Origin: Pontitalea aquivivens
GTDB lineage: Bacteria > Pseudomonadota > Alphaproteobacteria > Rhodobacterales > Rhodobacteraceae
DNA: 64,000 nt
Assembly (NCBI RefSeq): GCF_046507575.1
Contig: NZ_JBKFEY010000003.1
Span: 1 to 64,000, forward strand
Direction: 5' to 3'
Shown: piece after piece, positions 13,949-24,802 of the stretch
Position numbering within the stretch: position 1 is the first letter of the stretch
Layout of the letters: every line of letters starts with the position of its first letter
Program-made: the position numbers and the translations under genes
The notes under the pieces: model-generated
Told to the model about the DNA's origin: nothing
Seen by the model: only the letters and a program-made list of their open reading frames with translations
The model's database searches: none

Positions 13949-14208
13949 GGTGCAGGGGCTGGCGCGCCGGATTGCGCGGTCTGTCCGGCCTGCGCGCCAG
14001 GTCCTGCGGGGCGGGCTTAGACCAGATCACGCGATTCTGAAAGACGCCGCGCGCTGAAATCCGCAGGCAGGCCGGTGCCGCACTTTTCTTGGCCGGGCGG
14101 AACGGCTAGTCTTTCGCAAAACGAGACGCGGGCTGCAATGAGGCACGGGCAGATGCCCTTGCGGGTGGTTCAGGAACAGGCGCGGGCAACCGTGCGGGAA
14201 GGGTCAGG

Positions 14209-15072
14209 ATGTCGAGGCAGGAAATAAGGCGGTTTGCACTGGTGCTGGCAGCCGGGGCAGTGCTGGCGGGATGCGAGGCGGGAACCCTGCCCTTCCCGGG
14301 CCTTGGCGGGGGCACGGCAGCGCCCGAAGACGCCGGGGCCAGCGCGCCTGCCGGCGTGGAACGCGATGTCGAGGCACCGAAGGTCTTTGCCGCCGAAGGC
14401 GACGGGCTTTGGGATGGCCGGCCCTCGCTGGGCGGGGTCTGGGTGGCGTATCCCGATGTGAAAGACCCCGAACGGGTGCTGATCCGCAACACCACCAATG
14501 GAAAATCGGTCGTGGGCGCGCTGTTCCGGCGCGAACGCGAACAACCCGGGCCACGGCTTCAGGTCTCATCGGATGCGGCGGCGGAACTGGGCATGCTGGC
14601 GGGCGCGCCGACGAAACTGTCGGTGGTGGCGCTGCGCCGCGAGGTGGTTGCCGCGCCCGAACCGCTGGTCGGGGACCCGGTGATCGCCGAGGCATCGGCG
14701 ATCGGCGGCGAGGCGATCGAGGCCCGCCCCATCGCCGAGATCGCGGGCGCCGCCAGCCAGGCCATCGCCAAGGCCGAAGCCGCGCCCGCCGCCCCACCAA
14801 CACCCGCCCCACCGACGCCTGCCGCCGCCCCCGAAGCCGGGTTCAAGGCCTATGCCCAGATCGGCATCTTCAGCGTCGAGGCCAATGCCAAACGTGCCGC
14901 CGCGCAGATCACCGGCGCGGGCCTTGCCGCCGCCATCCGCAAGGAGGAAAGCCAGGGCAAGACCTTCTGGCGCGTGGTCGCGGGCCCCGCCGCCACAGTC
15001 GCAGATCGCAATGCGATGCTGACCAGGATCAAGGGGCTCGGCTATGCCGATGCCTATGCCATTTCGAACTGA
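14209..15072 (+). CDS. SPOR-domain lipoprotein
   Basis: The predicted 287-residue protein has a lipoprotein signal with LAGC as lipobox (cysteine 22), so it should be anchored in a membrane facing the periplasm. Two regions follow: a conserved middle part with WVAYPDVKDPERVLIRNTT and a VVGALFRRE segment that resembles the double-psi barrel of RlpA-type proteins, then an Ala/Pro-rich linker (about 180-212). The last 75 residues form a SPOR domain (AQIGIFSVEANAKRAAAQI to KGLGYADAYAISN), which binds septal peptidoglycan lacking stem peptides. It is probably co-transcribed with the D,D-carboxypeptidase gene 12 bases downstream, which fits a shared role in cell-wall processing. An RlpA-like lytic transglycosylase is possible but the catalytic residues were not verified. 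Confidence 0.78.
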   Translation: MSRQEIRRFALVLAAGAVLAGCEAGTLPFPGLGGGTAAPEDAGASAPAGVERDVEAPKVFAAEGDGLWDGRPSLGGVWVAYPDVKDPERVLIRNTTNGKSVVGALFRREREQPGPRLQVSSDAAAELGMLAGAPTKLSVVALRREVVAAPEPLVGDPVIAEASAIGGEAIEARPIAEIAGAASQAIAKAEAAPAAPPTPAPPTPAAAPEAGFKAYAQIGIFSVEANAKRAAAQITGAGLAAAIRKEESQGKTFWRVVAGPAATVADRNAMLTRIKGLGYADAYAISN

Positions 15073-15084
15073 TCGGACCGCCTG

Positions 15085-16272
15085 ATGACCCTTTGCCGCC
15101 CCGCCCCCCGCCTGCTGGCCCGCCTTGCCGCCGCCACGGCGCTGTCGCTGTTGGCCGCCCTGCCCGCCCGCGCCTTCGACACCCAGGCCAGCGCGGCCTG
15201 GGTCTATGATGTGACCACGCAGACGGTGCTTCTGGAAAAGAACGCCGATGTGGCGCTGCCGCCGGCCTCGATGTCCAAGCTGATGACGCTGAACATGCTG
15301 TTCGAGGCGCTGCGCGACGGGCGCGTCACGATGGACACGACCTTCTCGGTTTCGACCCGCGCCAAGGAGATGGGCGGATCAACCATGTTCCTGAACGAAC
15401 TTGACCGTCCCACCGTACGCGACCTGATCCACGGCATCGTGGTGAATTCGGGCAATGACGCCTGCGTCGTCGTAGCCGAGGGGCTGGCCGGGTCGGAAGA
15501 CGCCTTTGCCAGGCTGATGACCGAACGCGCCCGGGCGCTGGGCATGGAAAATTCGATCTTCGCCAATGCCTCGGGCTGGCCGCATCCGGGCCAGCGCATG
15601 TCGATGGAGGATCTGGGCATCCTGTCCGTGCGGCTGATCACCGAATTCCCGGAATACTATTCGATTTTCGCCGAAACGAACTTCAACTACAAGGACCGCG
15701 CGCCGGCCAATGCCAACAACCGCAACCCGCTGCTGGCGATGCGCGGCACCGACTGGCAGGCGGACGGGCTGAAGACGGGCCATACATCCGAGGCGGGCTA
15801 TGGGCTTGCGGGATCGGCCGTGCAGGGCGACCGGCGGGTGGTATTTGTCATCACCGGCCTTGAGACCGAGGAACAACGGCGCGGCGAATCCGAAGGCATC
15901 GTCAACTGGGCCTTCCGCCAGTTCGTGATGAAAACCGTGGTGCAAAAGGGCAAGCGGCTGGCCGAGGCGCCGGTCTGGCTGGGTGGCGCGCAATCGGTCG
16001 GTCTGGTCCCGGCCGAGGATGTCACCATGCTGGTGCCCGCGCTGGCGCAGGACAGGATGACCGCCGAGGCGATCTTCAATGGCCCCATCGAGGCCCCCGT
16101 GGCCGCAGGCCAGGCCTTGGGCGAACTGGTGATCACCGTGCCGGGGCTGGATGCGCCGCGCCGGGTGCCGCTTGTGGCGCAAACCGATGTGGCCAAGGGC
16201 GGCTTTACGGTGCGCGTCAGGGCCGCGTTCGAACGTCTTGGCGCGCGGGCGCTGGACGCGGCGGGCAGCTGA
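15085..16272 (+). CDS. dacC: Serine-type D-alanyl-D-alanine carboxypeptidase (PBP5/6 family)
   Basis: The 395-residue protein has a signal peptide of about 30 residues ending ALPARA and the three motifs of peptidase family S11: SMSK (S62, K65), SGN (122-124) and KTG (230-232). The C-terminal part (from about 290) is the second beta domain of PBP5-type enzymes. It removes the terminal D-alanine of peptidoglycan stem peptides in the periplasm and thereby limits cross-linking. No C-terminal amphipathic membrane anchor is obvious. The gene lies between the SPOR lipoprotein and thymidylate kinase genes, spaced by only 6 bases from the latter. The symbol is by family; dacF or dacA would be equally defensible. 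Confidence 0.93.
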   Translation: MTLCRPAPRLLARLAAATALSLLAALPARAFDTQASAAWVYDVTTQTVLLEKNADVALPPASMSKLMTLNMLFEALRDGRVTMDTTFSVSTRAKEMGGSTMFLNELDRPTVRDLIHGIVVNSGNDACVVVAEGLAGSEDAFARLMTERARALGMENSIFANASGWPHPGQRMSMEDLGILSVRLITEFPEYYSIFAETNFNYKDRAPANANNRNPLLAMRGTDWQADGLKTGHTSEAGYGLAGSAVQGDRRVVFVITGLETEEQRRGESEGIVNWAFRQFVMKTVVQKGKRLAEAPVWLGGAQSVGLVPAEDVTMLVPALAQDRMTAEAIFNGPIEAPVAAGQALGELVITVPGLDAPRRVPLVAQTDVAKGGFTVRVRAAFERLGARALDAAGS

Positions 16273-16278
16273 GCGGCG

Positions 16279-16887
16279 ATGTTCATCACTTTCGAGGGGA
16301 TCGACGGATCGGGCAAATCCACCCAGGCGCGCCTGCTGGCCCAGGCGCTGCGCGATGCGGGGCGGGCCGTGGTGCTGACGCGCGAACCCGGCGGCAGCCC
16401 CGGGGCCGAGGAAATTCGCCGGCTGGTCCTGGAAGGCGACCCGGATCGCTGGTCCGCGGAAACCGAATTGCTGCTGTTTACCGCTGCCCGGCGCGACCAT
16501 CTGGAACGGACCATCGCCCCCGCGCTGGCGGCGGGACAGATTGTCATCTGCGACCGCTTCGCCGACAGCACGCGCATGTATCAGGGCCTGACGCGCGGCG
16601 ATCTGCGCGCCACCGTCGACCGGCTGCATGACATGATGATCGGGCGCGACCCCGACCTGACCTTCCTGATCGACATCGACCCCGCCGTGGGTCTGGCCCG
16701 GGCGCGCGCGCGCAACGGGCACGAGGAACGCTTTGAGGATTTCGGCCTGCCGATGCAGCAACGGATGCGCGCGGGCTTTCTGGACCTGGCCCGCGAATTC
16801 GCGCCCCGTTTTCGGGTGATCGACGGGTCCCGCGCGCCCCAGGCCGTCGCCGCCGAGATCGCCGCCATCGCCCGGGCCGTGGCATGA
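16279..16887 (+). CDS. tmk: Thymidylate kinase
   Basis: The 202-residue protein is of normal length for bacterial dTMP kinase. The P-loop is GIDGSGKST (7-15), followed by the TREPGGSPGAEEIR substrate loop (about 37-50) and the DRFADST motif. It phosphorylates dTMP to dTDP in the cytoplasm for DNA synthesis. The stop overlaps the holB start by four bases (ATGA), so kinase and clamp-loader subunit are co-translated, the usual order in many bacteria. Confidence 0.97.
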   Translation: MFITFEGIDGSGKSTQARLLAQALRDAGRAVVLTREPGGSPGAEEIRRLVLEGDPDRWSAETELLLFTAARRDHLERTIAPALAAGQIVICDRFADSTRMYQGLTRGDLRATVDRLHDMMIGRDPDLTFLIDIDPAVGLARARARNGHEERFEDFGLPMQQRMRAGFLDLAREFAPRFRVIDGSRAPQAVAAEIAAIARAVA

Positions 16888-17999
16888 GCGCGGCGGACCT
16901 GCCCGATCCGACCCAGGTCGAGGGTGCCCCCCATCCGCGCGACACCGCGCGCCTGATCGGTCAGGCCCGTGCCGGGGCGGATTTTCTGGATGCCTTCACC
17001 ACCGGGCGGCTGCATCACGGCTGGATGCTGACCGGCCCGCGCGGCGTGGGCAAGGCCACGCTGGCCTGGCGCATCGCACGCTTTCTGCTGACCCGGCCCG
17101 CGCCCGGTTCGGATGGTCTGTTCGGCGCGCCCCCCGCACCGCACAGCCTTGACACCGACCCCGACCATCCGGTCGTGCGCCGCATCCATGCCGGATCGGA
17201 ACCGGGGGTTTTCCTTCTGAAACGCGGGGCGAACGAAAAGGAAACCGCGCTGTCGGCCGACATCCGCATTGATGAGGTGCGCAAGCTGAAAAGCTTTCTG
17301 CACCTGTCCTCGGCCGAGGGCGGGCGGCGCGTGGTGATCGTGGATGCCGCGGATGAGATGAACACCCAGGCCGCCAATGCGCTGCTGAAGCTGCTGGAAG
17401 AACCGCCCGCGGGCGTCACCTTCCTGCTGATCGCGCATCAACCGGCGCGGCTGTTGCCCACGATCCGGTCGCGCTGCCGCGAATTGCGGCTGGCGACGCT
17501 GGGTCCGCAGGACATGGCCGCCGCGCTGGTCCAGGCAGGGGCAGCAGCCGAGGATCCGGCGGCGCTGGCCGCGCTGTCGGGCGGATCGGTCGGCGAAGCG
17601 ATCCGGCTGACCAACCTTGACGGGTTGCGCAGCTATGCCGCGCTGGTGGCGCTTTACGCCCGCCTGCCGCAGCTGGACAGGATCGCGGCGCTGGCACTGG
17701 CCGAAAGCGTCGCCGGAAAGGCCAATGAAGCGCGTTTTGACCTGATGCTGGGCCTGTCGGACCTGTTTTTGGCGCGGCTGGCACGGACCGGCGTTGCCGG
17801 CCCCCCCACCCCCGAGGCCGCCCCGGGCGAAGCCGCGGTGATGGCCCGCCTGGCCCCCGATCCCGCGGCGGCGCTGAAATGGGCGGCGCTGCACCAATCA
17901 CTGGGCGCGCGGGCACGGCACGGCCGGGCGGTCAACCTTGACCCTGCCGCGCTGGTCATGGATATGGTGCTGGAAATCACGGCGGCGGCATCCGGCTGA
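16884..17999 (+). CDS. holB: DNA polymerase III delta' subunit
   Basis: The 371-residue protein is a clamp-loader ATPase-like subunit. It has a P-loop GPRGVGKAT (51-59), a sensor/Walker B region with VVIVDAADEMNTQAANALLKLLEEPP (about 150-175) and the AHQPARLLPTIRSRC motif of delta'-type subunits. The N-terminal extension HPRDTARLIGQ and the absence of a four-cysteine zinc module are typical of alphaproteobacterial proteins. It assembles with delta and tau/gamma to load the beta clamp. The gene overlaps tmk and is followed by tatD after 26 bases. Confidence 0.93.
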   Translation: MSAADLPDPTQVEGAPHPRDTARLIGQARAGADFLDAFTTGRLHHGWMLTGPRGVGKATLAWRIARFLLTRPAPGSDGLFGAPPAPHSLDTDPDHPVVRRIHAGSEPGVFLLKRGANEKETALSADIRIDEVRKLKSFLHLSSAEGGRRVVIVDAADEMNTQAANALLKLLEEPPAGVTFLLIAHQPARLLPTIRSRCRELRLATLGPQDMAAALVQAGAAAEDPAALAALSGGSVGEAIRLTNLDGLRSYAALVALYARLPQLDRIAALALAESVAGKANEARFDLMLGLSDLFLARLARTGVAGPPTPEAAPGEAAVMARLAPDPAAALKWAALHQSLGARARHGRAVNLDPAALVMDMVLEITAAASG

Positions 18000-18025
18000 C
18001 CCGCCCGAGTCATGAGGACAGGCAG

Positions 18026-18829
18026 ATGACCGCAGCGCCCGAAATCGTCGACAGCCACTGCCACCTCGACTTTCCCGATTTTGCCGAGGATCTGGCCGGC
18101 GTGGTCGATCGCGCCCGCGCGGCCGGCGTGACACGGATGGTAACGATCTGCACCCGGCTGCGCCAGGAACCCCAGGTCCGCGCCATCGCCGAACGGTTTG
18201 AGGGCGTCTTTTACGCCGCCGGCACCCATCCGATGAGCGCGGCCCAGGAACCGCTGGTCAGCGTCGATCAGCTGGTGGCGCTGGCGGCGCATCCGAAATT
18301 CGTGGGCATCGGCGAAACCGGGCTGGATTACCACTACACCGCCGACAGCGCCGAGGTGCAAAAGACCTCGCTGCGCATCCACATCCAGGCGGCGCAGGAA
18401 ACCGGGCTGCCGCTGATCATCCATGCCCGCGCCGCCGATGACGACATGGCCGCGATCCTGCGCAACGGGTTCCGGGCCCGGCCCTACAGCTGCGTGATGC
18501 ATTGCTTTTCGTCCAGCCCCGCGCTGGCGCGCGCGGCCCTTGACCTTGGGTTCTATCTGTCGATGTCCGGCATCGCGGCCTTCCCCAAAAGCCAGGACAT
18601 CCGCGACATCTTTGCCGCGGCGCCGCTGGACCGGGTCCTGGTGGAAACCGACGCGCCCTATCTGGCCCCGCCGCCTTTCCGCGGCAAGCGCAACGAACCT
18701 GCCCATACCATCCATACCGCGCGCAAGGGGGCCGAGATCTTCGGCCTCAGCTATGCCGATTTCGCCGCCGCGACCTCGGCAAATTTCGACCGTCTGTTCA
18801 GCAAGGCCGCCATGAAGGTGCAGGCATGA
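18026..18829 (+). CDS. TatD-family metal-dependent DNase
   Basis: The 267-residue protein has the TatD hydrolase pattern: DSHCHLDFPDF (about 9-19) with the two metal-binding histidines, GIGETGLDYHY (about 94-104), PLIIHARAADDD and VETDAPYLAPPPFRGKRNEP near the end. These are metal ligands of a TIM-barrel amidohydrolase-like fold. TatD proteins are 3'-5' exonucleases or DNases involved in DNA repair and quality control. It is in the normal alphaproteobacterial order tmk-holB-(metG)-tatD-metallo-hydrolase, with metG absent here. Its end overlaps the next gene by ATGA. Confidence 0.92.
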   Translation: MTAAPEIVDSHCHLDFPDFAEDLAGVVDRARAAGVTRMVTICTRLRQEPQVRAIAERFEGVFYAAGTHPMSAAQEPLVSVDQLVALAAHPKFVGIGETGLDYHYTADSAEVQKTSLRIHIQAAQETGLPLIIHARAADDDMAAILRNGFRARPYSCVMHCFSSSPALARAALDLGFYLSMSGIAAFPKSQDIRDIFAAAPLDRVLVETDAPYLAPPPFRGKRNEPAHTIHTARKGAEIFGLSYADFAAATSANFDRLFSKAAMKVQA

Positions 18830-19626
18830 GCCGGTTTCGTTTCACGATCCTGGGCTGCGGATCATCGGGCGGGGTGCCGCGCATTGGCGGCCATTGGGGC
18901 GCCTGCGATCCGGCCAACCCCAGGAACCGCCGCACCCGCTGTTCGATGCTGGTCGAACGGATCGGCCCCGAGGGCGCGACCCGCGCGCTGATCGATACCT
19001 CGCCCGACATGCGCGAACAGCTGCTGCGCGCCGGGGTCGGCAGCCTGGACGCGGTGGTCTATACCCACAGCCATGCCGATCACATGCACGGCCTGGATGA
19101 CCTGCGCCAGATCACCTTCAACACGCGCCGCCGCCTGCCGGTCTGGGCCGACAGCGACACGCAAGAGGCCCTGCTGAGCCGCTTTGGCTATGCCTTCGTG
19201 CAACCGCCCGACAGCAACTATCCCCCGATCTGCGACCTGCGGGCCATCCACGGCCCCTTCCAGATCGAGGGCGCGGGCGGGCCGATCCCGTTTCAGCCCT
19301 TTCGCGTGGAACATGGCAATATCGATGCGCTGGGCTTTCGCATCGGCGGGCTGGCCTATCTGCCCGATGTCTCGGCCATCCCTGACGCGGCCTGGGGCCA
19401 TCTGGGGGGGCTGGAGTGCTGGGTGCTGGACGCGCTGCGCCGCACGCCGCATCCGACGCATGCCCATCTGGCGCTGGCGCTGGACTGGATCGCGCGGGCC
19501 CGGCCCGCCACGGCGGTGCTGACCAACATGCATGTCGATCTGGACCATGATGAGGTGATGGCCGAAACGCCCGACCATATCCGCCCGGCGCATGACGGCA
19601 TGGTGCTGGACCTGCCCGCGCCATGA
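18826..19626 (+). CDS. Metallo-beta-lactamase-fold hydrolase, PhnP-like
   Basis: The 266-residue protein starts with ILGCGSSGGVPRIGGHWGACDP and carries the HSHADH zinc motif (about 84-89) followed by GLDDLRQI, which is the pattern of the PhnP/RNase Z-like group. Further ligands lie in VEHGN and the late H near HVDLDHDEV. The group includes phosphodiesterases acting on cyclic ribosyl phosphates, but this gene lies beside tatD, not phn genes, so a phosphonate role is not implied. It is widely conserved next to tatD in alphaproteobacteria. Confidence 0.88.
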   Translation: MSRFRFTILGCGSSGGVPRIGGHWGACDPANPRNRRTRCSMLVERIGPEGATRALIDTSPDMREQLLRAGVGSLDAVVYTHSHADHMHGLDDLRQITFNTRRRLPVWADSDTQEALLSRFGYAFVQPPDSNYPPICDLRAIHGPFQIEGAGGPIPFQPFRVEHGNIDALGFRIGGLAYLPDVSAIPDAAWGHLGGLECWVLDALRRTPHPTHAHLALALDWIARARPATAVLTNMHVDLDHDEVMAETPDHIRPAHDGMVLDLPAP

Positions 19627-19654
19627 CCCTGCCCGCCTGCATCACGGCACGCCC

Positions 19655-20605
19655 ATGGGCGCGCTGATCGACGTCATCCTGCCGGTCTTTCTGGTGATCG
19701 GCTTTGGCTATCTGGTCACCTGGCGCGGCCTGTTCGCGGATGGGGCGGTCGATGGGCTGATGCGCTTTGCGCAGAATTTTGCGGTGCCGGTGCTGCTGGC
19801 GCGGTCGATCGCGCGGCTGGACCTGGGGGCCAGCTATGACGCGGGGCTGATGGCCAGCTTCTACACCGGGGCGCTGTGCGCCTTTGCGCTGGGGATCGCG
19901 GGGGCGCGGCTGCTGTTTGGCCGGTCGGGGCCCGATGCGGTGGCGATCGGCTTTGCCTGCCTGTTCTCGAACTCGCTTCTGCTGGGGGTGCCGATCACGG
20001 AACGCGCCTATGGAACCGAGGCGCTGGCGGGCAATTTCGCCATCATCTCGCTGCATTCGCCGCTGCTGTACACGATCGGCATCGTCGCGATGGAGGCCGT
20101 CCGGTCACGCGGGACAGGGGCGGGGCTGGGGCGCGTCGGGCTGAATGCGCTTCTGGGCGTGTTGCGCACGCCGCTGGTGATCGGCATCCTCGCGGGATTC
20201 GCGCTGCAGGCCTATATGGCGCTGAGCGGCCAGGACCTGCCCGAGCCGCTTTGGGCGGCGATGACGATGATGGCCAATGCCGCCCTGCCCGCGGCGCTGT
20301 TCGGGCTGGGGGGGGTGCTGTACCGCTACCGGCCCGAAGGCGACATGAAGGCGATTGCCATGGTCAGCGGGCTGTCGCTGCTGCTGCATCCGGCGATCAC
20401 CTATGGGCTTGGCCGCTGGGTTTTTGACCTGGATACGGGGCTGCTGCGTTCGGCGGTGCTGACGGCGGCAATGGCGCCGGGGATCAATGCCTATCTGTTC
20501 GCCAACATGTATGGCACCGCCAAGCGGGTCGCGGCCTCCAGTGTGTTGCTGGCGACCACCGGGTCAATCCTGACGATCTGGCTGTGGCTGGCGATCCTGC
20601 CCTGA
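19655..20605 (+). CDS. AEC-family transporter
   Basis: The predicted 316-residue protein is highly hydrophobic with about ten membrane segments. It shows the AEC (auxin efflux carrier) pattern, including FGYLVTWRGLF near the start, FAQNFAVPVLLARSIA, and the late GLGRWVFDLD. It should transport small organic anions or metabolites across the inner membrane; the substrate cannot be told. The ATG at 19655 is chosen because the transmembrane pattern starts there and the earlier in-frame start overlaps the upstream gene. It lies 28 bases after the metallo-hydrolase gene in the same direction. Confidence 0.87.
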   Translation: MGALIDVILPVFLVIGFGYLVTWRGLFADGAVDGLMRFAQNFAVPVLLARSIARLDLGASYDAGLMASFYTGALCAFALGIAGARLLFGRSGPDAVAIGFACLFSNSLLLGVPITERAYGTEALAGNFAIISLHSPLLYTIGIVAMEAVRSRGTGAGLGRVGLNALLGVLRTPLVIGILAGFALQAYMALSGQDLPEPLWAAMTMMANAALPAALFGLGGVLYRYRPEGDMKAIAMVSGLSLLLHPAITYGLGRWVFDLDTGLLRSAVLTAAMAPGINAYLFANMYGTAKRVAASSVLLATTGSILTIWLWLAILP

Positions 20606-20638
20606 GACGCCGGTGCCTGCGGGGCCCAGGGCCCGCGT

Positions 20639-20659
20639 GCCGGCAAAGGCCTTGCCGGC
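20639..20659. terminator. Inverted repeat between two convergent genes
   Basis: GCCGGCAA (20639-20646) pairs perfectly with TTGCCGGC (20652-20659) around a five-base loop. It lies in the 76 bases between the stop codons of the rightward AEC gene and the leftward NDUFS4-like gene, where a terminator serving both is expected. No U-run follows on either strand, so efficiency is doubtful. Confidence 0.35.
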
Positions 20660-20681
20660 GGGGCAAGGCGCATCGCCCCGA

Positions 20682-20993
20682 TCAGTGCGTCCAGGCGCTG
20701 CGGCGGTCGGTCGCGAAATTCTCGCCATAGCCGCGCGGGCGAATGTTGGCGGCACGCTTGTGCGGTTCGGTCACGACGTAATCCAGGCCATGATCGCGGG
20801 CATAGGCCTCGGCGGCCTCACGGCTGTCGAATTTCAACCGGACCTGCGATTGGGTGTCGCCCGAACTGGTCCAGCCCATCAGGGGGTCAATCTCGCGCGC
20901 GTCGGCGGGCATGTAATCCAGATACCAGATCCGGGTCTTGGCCTGCCCCGACTGCATGGCGTTGCGGGCCGGTTGGTAGATACGCGCGCGCAT
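20682..20993 (-). CDS. NDUFS4-type complex I accessory protein
   Basis: The 103-residue protein matches the ETC complex I subunit (NDUFS4/18-kDa) family. It begins with MRARIYQPARNAMQSGQAKTRIWYLDY and contains DTQSQVRLKF and a Tyr-rich middle DSREAAEAYARDHGL, then ends in RRSAWTH. In mitochondria and in alphaproteobacteria this subunit belongs to the peripheral arm of NADH:quinone oxidoreductase. The gene stands alone here, away from the nuo operon, as is common in the order. Its 5' side faces the uvrB control region. Confidence 0.9.
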   Translation of the reverse strand: MRARIYQPARNAMQSGQAKTRIWYLDYMPADAREIDPLMGWTSSGDTQSQVRLKFDSREAAEAYARDHGLDYVVTEPHKRAANIRPRGYGENFATDRRSAWTH

Positions 20994-21318
20994 GGCTTAC
21001 CTCTTGCGAATGGGTCGCCTTTTATTAGTGGATCGGGCCAAAAGCGCAAGCCCTTGGCGGCGCGCCCGTTACCAGGCAAGGGGTGGCTGCCGGCCGGCTG
21101 GGGAGCGAGGGGTGGGGTGGTGCGCCCGCCGGCAGCCTTTTGCTGCTTGCCGGAACAAGATGCGAACAAACGCGACGCGACACAAGAAAAATTTCGCGCA
21201 ATACACTGATATAAATCGTAAAATTCAGCACATCCTTTAACCCTTTCTTGACCTTTGCGCCAACCCCTTGCAACTACGGTAAAACAAGCCAAGTCTAGAG
21301 GGCTTGCAGAGGTCCGCG
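20994..21318. promoter_or_regulatory. Intergenic control region between NDUFS4-like gene and uvrB
   Basis: This 325-base stretch has no gene. It holds the LexA box at 21153-21167 and further down an AT-rich part (21183-21240). TTGACC (21248-21253) is a possible -35 for uvrB; no strong -10 follows. TTAA-N7-TTGA at 21237-21251 differs by one base from the CtrA site TTAA-N7-TTAA and overlaps that -35, so a cell-cycle input is possible but weakly supported. Promoters of the two divergent genes must both lie here. Confidence 0.5.
21153..21167. promoter_or_regulatory. LexA box (SOS operator) upstream of uvrB
   Basis: GAAC-N7-GAAC (reverse complement of GTTC-N7-GTTC) is the LexA operator described for Rhodobacter-type alphaproteobacteria. 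It lies 152 bases upstream of the uvrB start codon in a 325-base intergenic region. Position and gene function together support SOS control of uvrB, although a match of this kind occurs once or twice by chance in 64 kb. Confidence 0.55.
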
Positions 21319-23496
<2,178 letters not shown>

Positions 23497-23560
23497 CTTG
23501 GCGCTTTACCTTTTTCGGCCAGCGCCTTAACCTTGCGCAAGACTTGAAGGGAATTTCCAG

Positions 23561-24097
23561 GTGACTTTTCGAAACATCGTTCTCACGGCGCTTTTTGCGC
23601 TTGCCTTTGCCGCACCCGCCCGTGCCGAGTTCCAGACCGAGACCTTGTTTTCGGCAAGAAACTGGACGGTGGAACTGACGCATGACACCTCTGACGGGCA
23701 ATTGTGGTGTGCCGCGCAGACGGTCAACAACCGTGACCAGGCTTTCGACCTGACGGCCTTTGACACGGGCGCGATGACCGTGTTCTTTTTCGACCACAGC
23801 TGGGACCTGGCAGAACGCACGGTCGAGACATATGTGGACATCGATCGGTCGCGCTGGGAAATTGACGCCGATGCCGGGGGCATCGCGCTGTCCGTTTCGC
23901 TTGAAGACAAGGACAATGCCGCAGAATTCGTCAACGATCTGGCCAAGGGCCAGTCCTTGACGCTGCTGAACCTGCAAGAACGCAAGCTGGCCAGCTTTTC
24001 GCTGTCAGGATCACGCGCAGCCATCACCAGCCTGATGGAATGCTGGGAAAGCATCACCACAAGCAATCCGTTCCAGAAAGCCTCGGACCCGTTCTAA
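23561..24097 (+). CDS. Secreted protein of unknown function
   Basis: A GTG start opens 178 residues with a clear signal peptide (RNIVLTALFALAFAAPARA), so the mature part of about 155 residues is periplasmic or exported. The mature chain is beta-rich, contains a WTVELTHDTSDGQLWCAAQT segment, and has two cysteines (near 49 and 166) that could form a disulfide. This pattern recalls invasion-associated locus B-like small secreted proteins, but the match is not firm. It lies 64 bases after uvrB and may be read from its own promoter. No function is assigned. Confidence 0.65.
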   Translation: MTFRNIVLTALFALAFAAPARAEFQTETLFSARNWTVELTHDTSDGQLWCAAQTVNNRDQAFDLTAFDTGAMTVFFFDHSWDLAERTVETYVDIDRSRWEIDADAGGIALSVSLEDKDNAAEFVNDLAKGQSLTLLNLQERKLASFSLSGSRAAITSLMECWESITTSNPFQKASDPF

Positions 24098-24729
24098 GAC
24101 GAAAGCGCGCCCAGGACCTCCGCCATCAGCGCGTCAACCTCGGTATTGGCGGGGCCACGGCGCGCGGCCTCGGGGGCAGTCAGTCCCTGACCCAGGGTTT
24201 CGGCATAGACCACCCGGTGTGCCAGCTGCGATTCGGCCAGATCGGCCTCCAGCGTTGCGGCGGCGGCGGCGATTTCATCCCCCAGCCGGGTGCCGCGCTT
24301 GATGCGGTTCAACACCACCAGCGGCCGCTTGCCCATCCGCCGCGCCATATCCAGAACGCCCTCGGTCGCCCACAGGTCGACATGGCTGGCGCCCACCGGC
24401 ACCAGCACCAGATCGGCCTCGCGCAGGGCCGGGCGCAGATCGCTGTCCACCTTGGGCGGCGTGTCGATGATAATGAAATCATGCAGCTTTTTCAGCTTGT
24501 CGCTTTCATAGGACACACCCCAGGCAGATGAGGTCGACAGCTCCACCCCCGCCGCGCCCAGACGTTCGCGGCGGGTCATGAACCACCGCCCCAACGACCC
24601 CTGTGGATCGGTATCCAGCAGCGCCACCGAATGCCCCGCCCGCGCCAGCGCCACCGCAAGGTTCACGGCAAGCGTCGTCTTGCCGGCCCCGCCCTTCTGT
24701 TGTGCGACCGCGATAATCCTGCCCGTCAT
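24094..24729 (-). CDS. ParA/MinD-like ATPase
   Basis: The 211-residue protein shows the deviant Walker A KGGAGKTT (12-19) of the ParA family, the DTDPQGSLGRW motif (about 39-49) and DFIIIDTPP (about 93-101). ATPases of this group partition DNA or position protein complexes. It lacks an N-terminal helix-turn-helix, so it is not a plasmid-type ParA, and there is no parB gene beside it. It is a chromosomal orphan, as often seen in this order. The start at ATG 24729 fits the family; earlier starts add a cysteine-rich stretch of low likelihood. The end overlaps by four bases with the convergent secreted-protein gene. Confidence 0.86.
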   Translation of the reverse strand: MTGRIIAVAQQKGGAGKTTLAVNLAVALARAGHSVALLDTDPQGSLGRWFMTRRERLGAAGVELSTSSAWGVSYESDKLKKLHDFIIIDTPPKVDSDLRPALREADLVLVPVGASHVDLWATEGVLDMARRMGKRPLVVLNRIKRGTRLGDEIAAAAATLEADLAESQLAHRVVYAETLGQGLTAPEAARRGPANTEVDALMAEVLGALSS

Positions 24730-24802
24730 GCTGCACCCCCTTGCCGCAGCGCAGCATCGCACGGATCGCCGCGAATTGCACCCCCCCGGGCGTTATCTTG
24801 GC

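Noticed and set aside
24094..24729. Plasmid partition locus
   Set aside because: The ParA-like ATPase has no ParB partner, no centromere-like repeats and sits among chromosomal genes.
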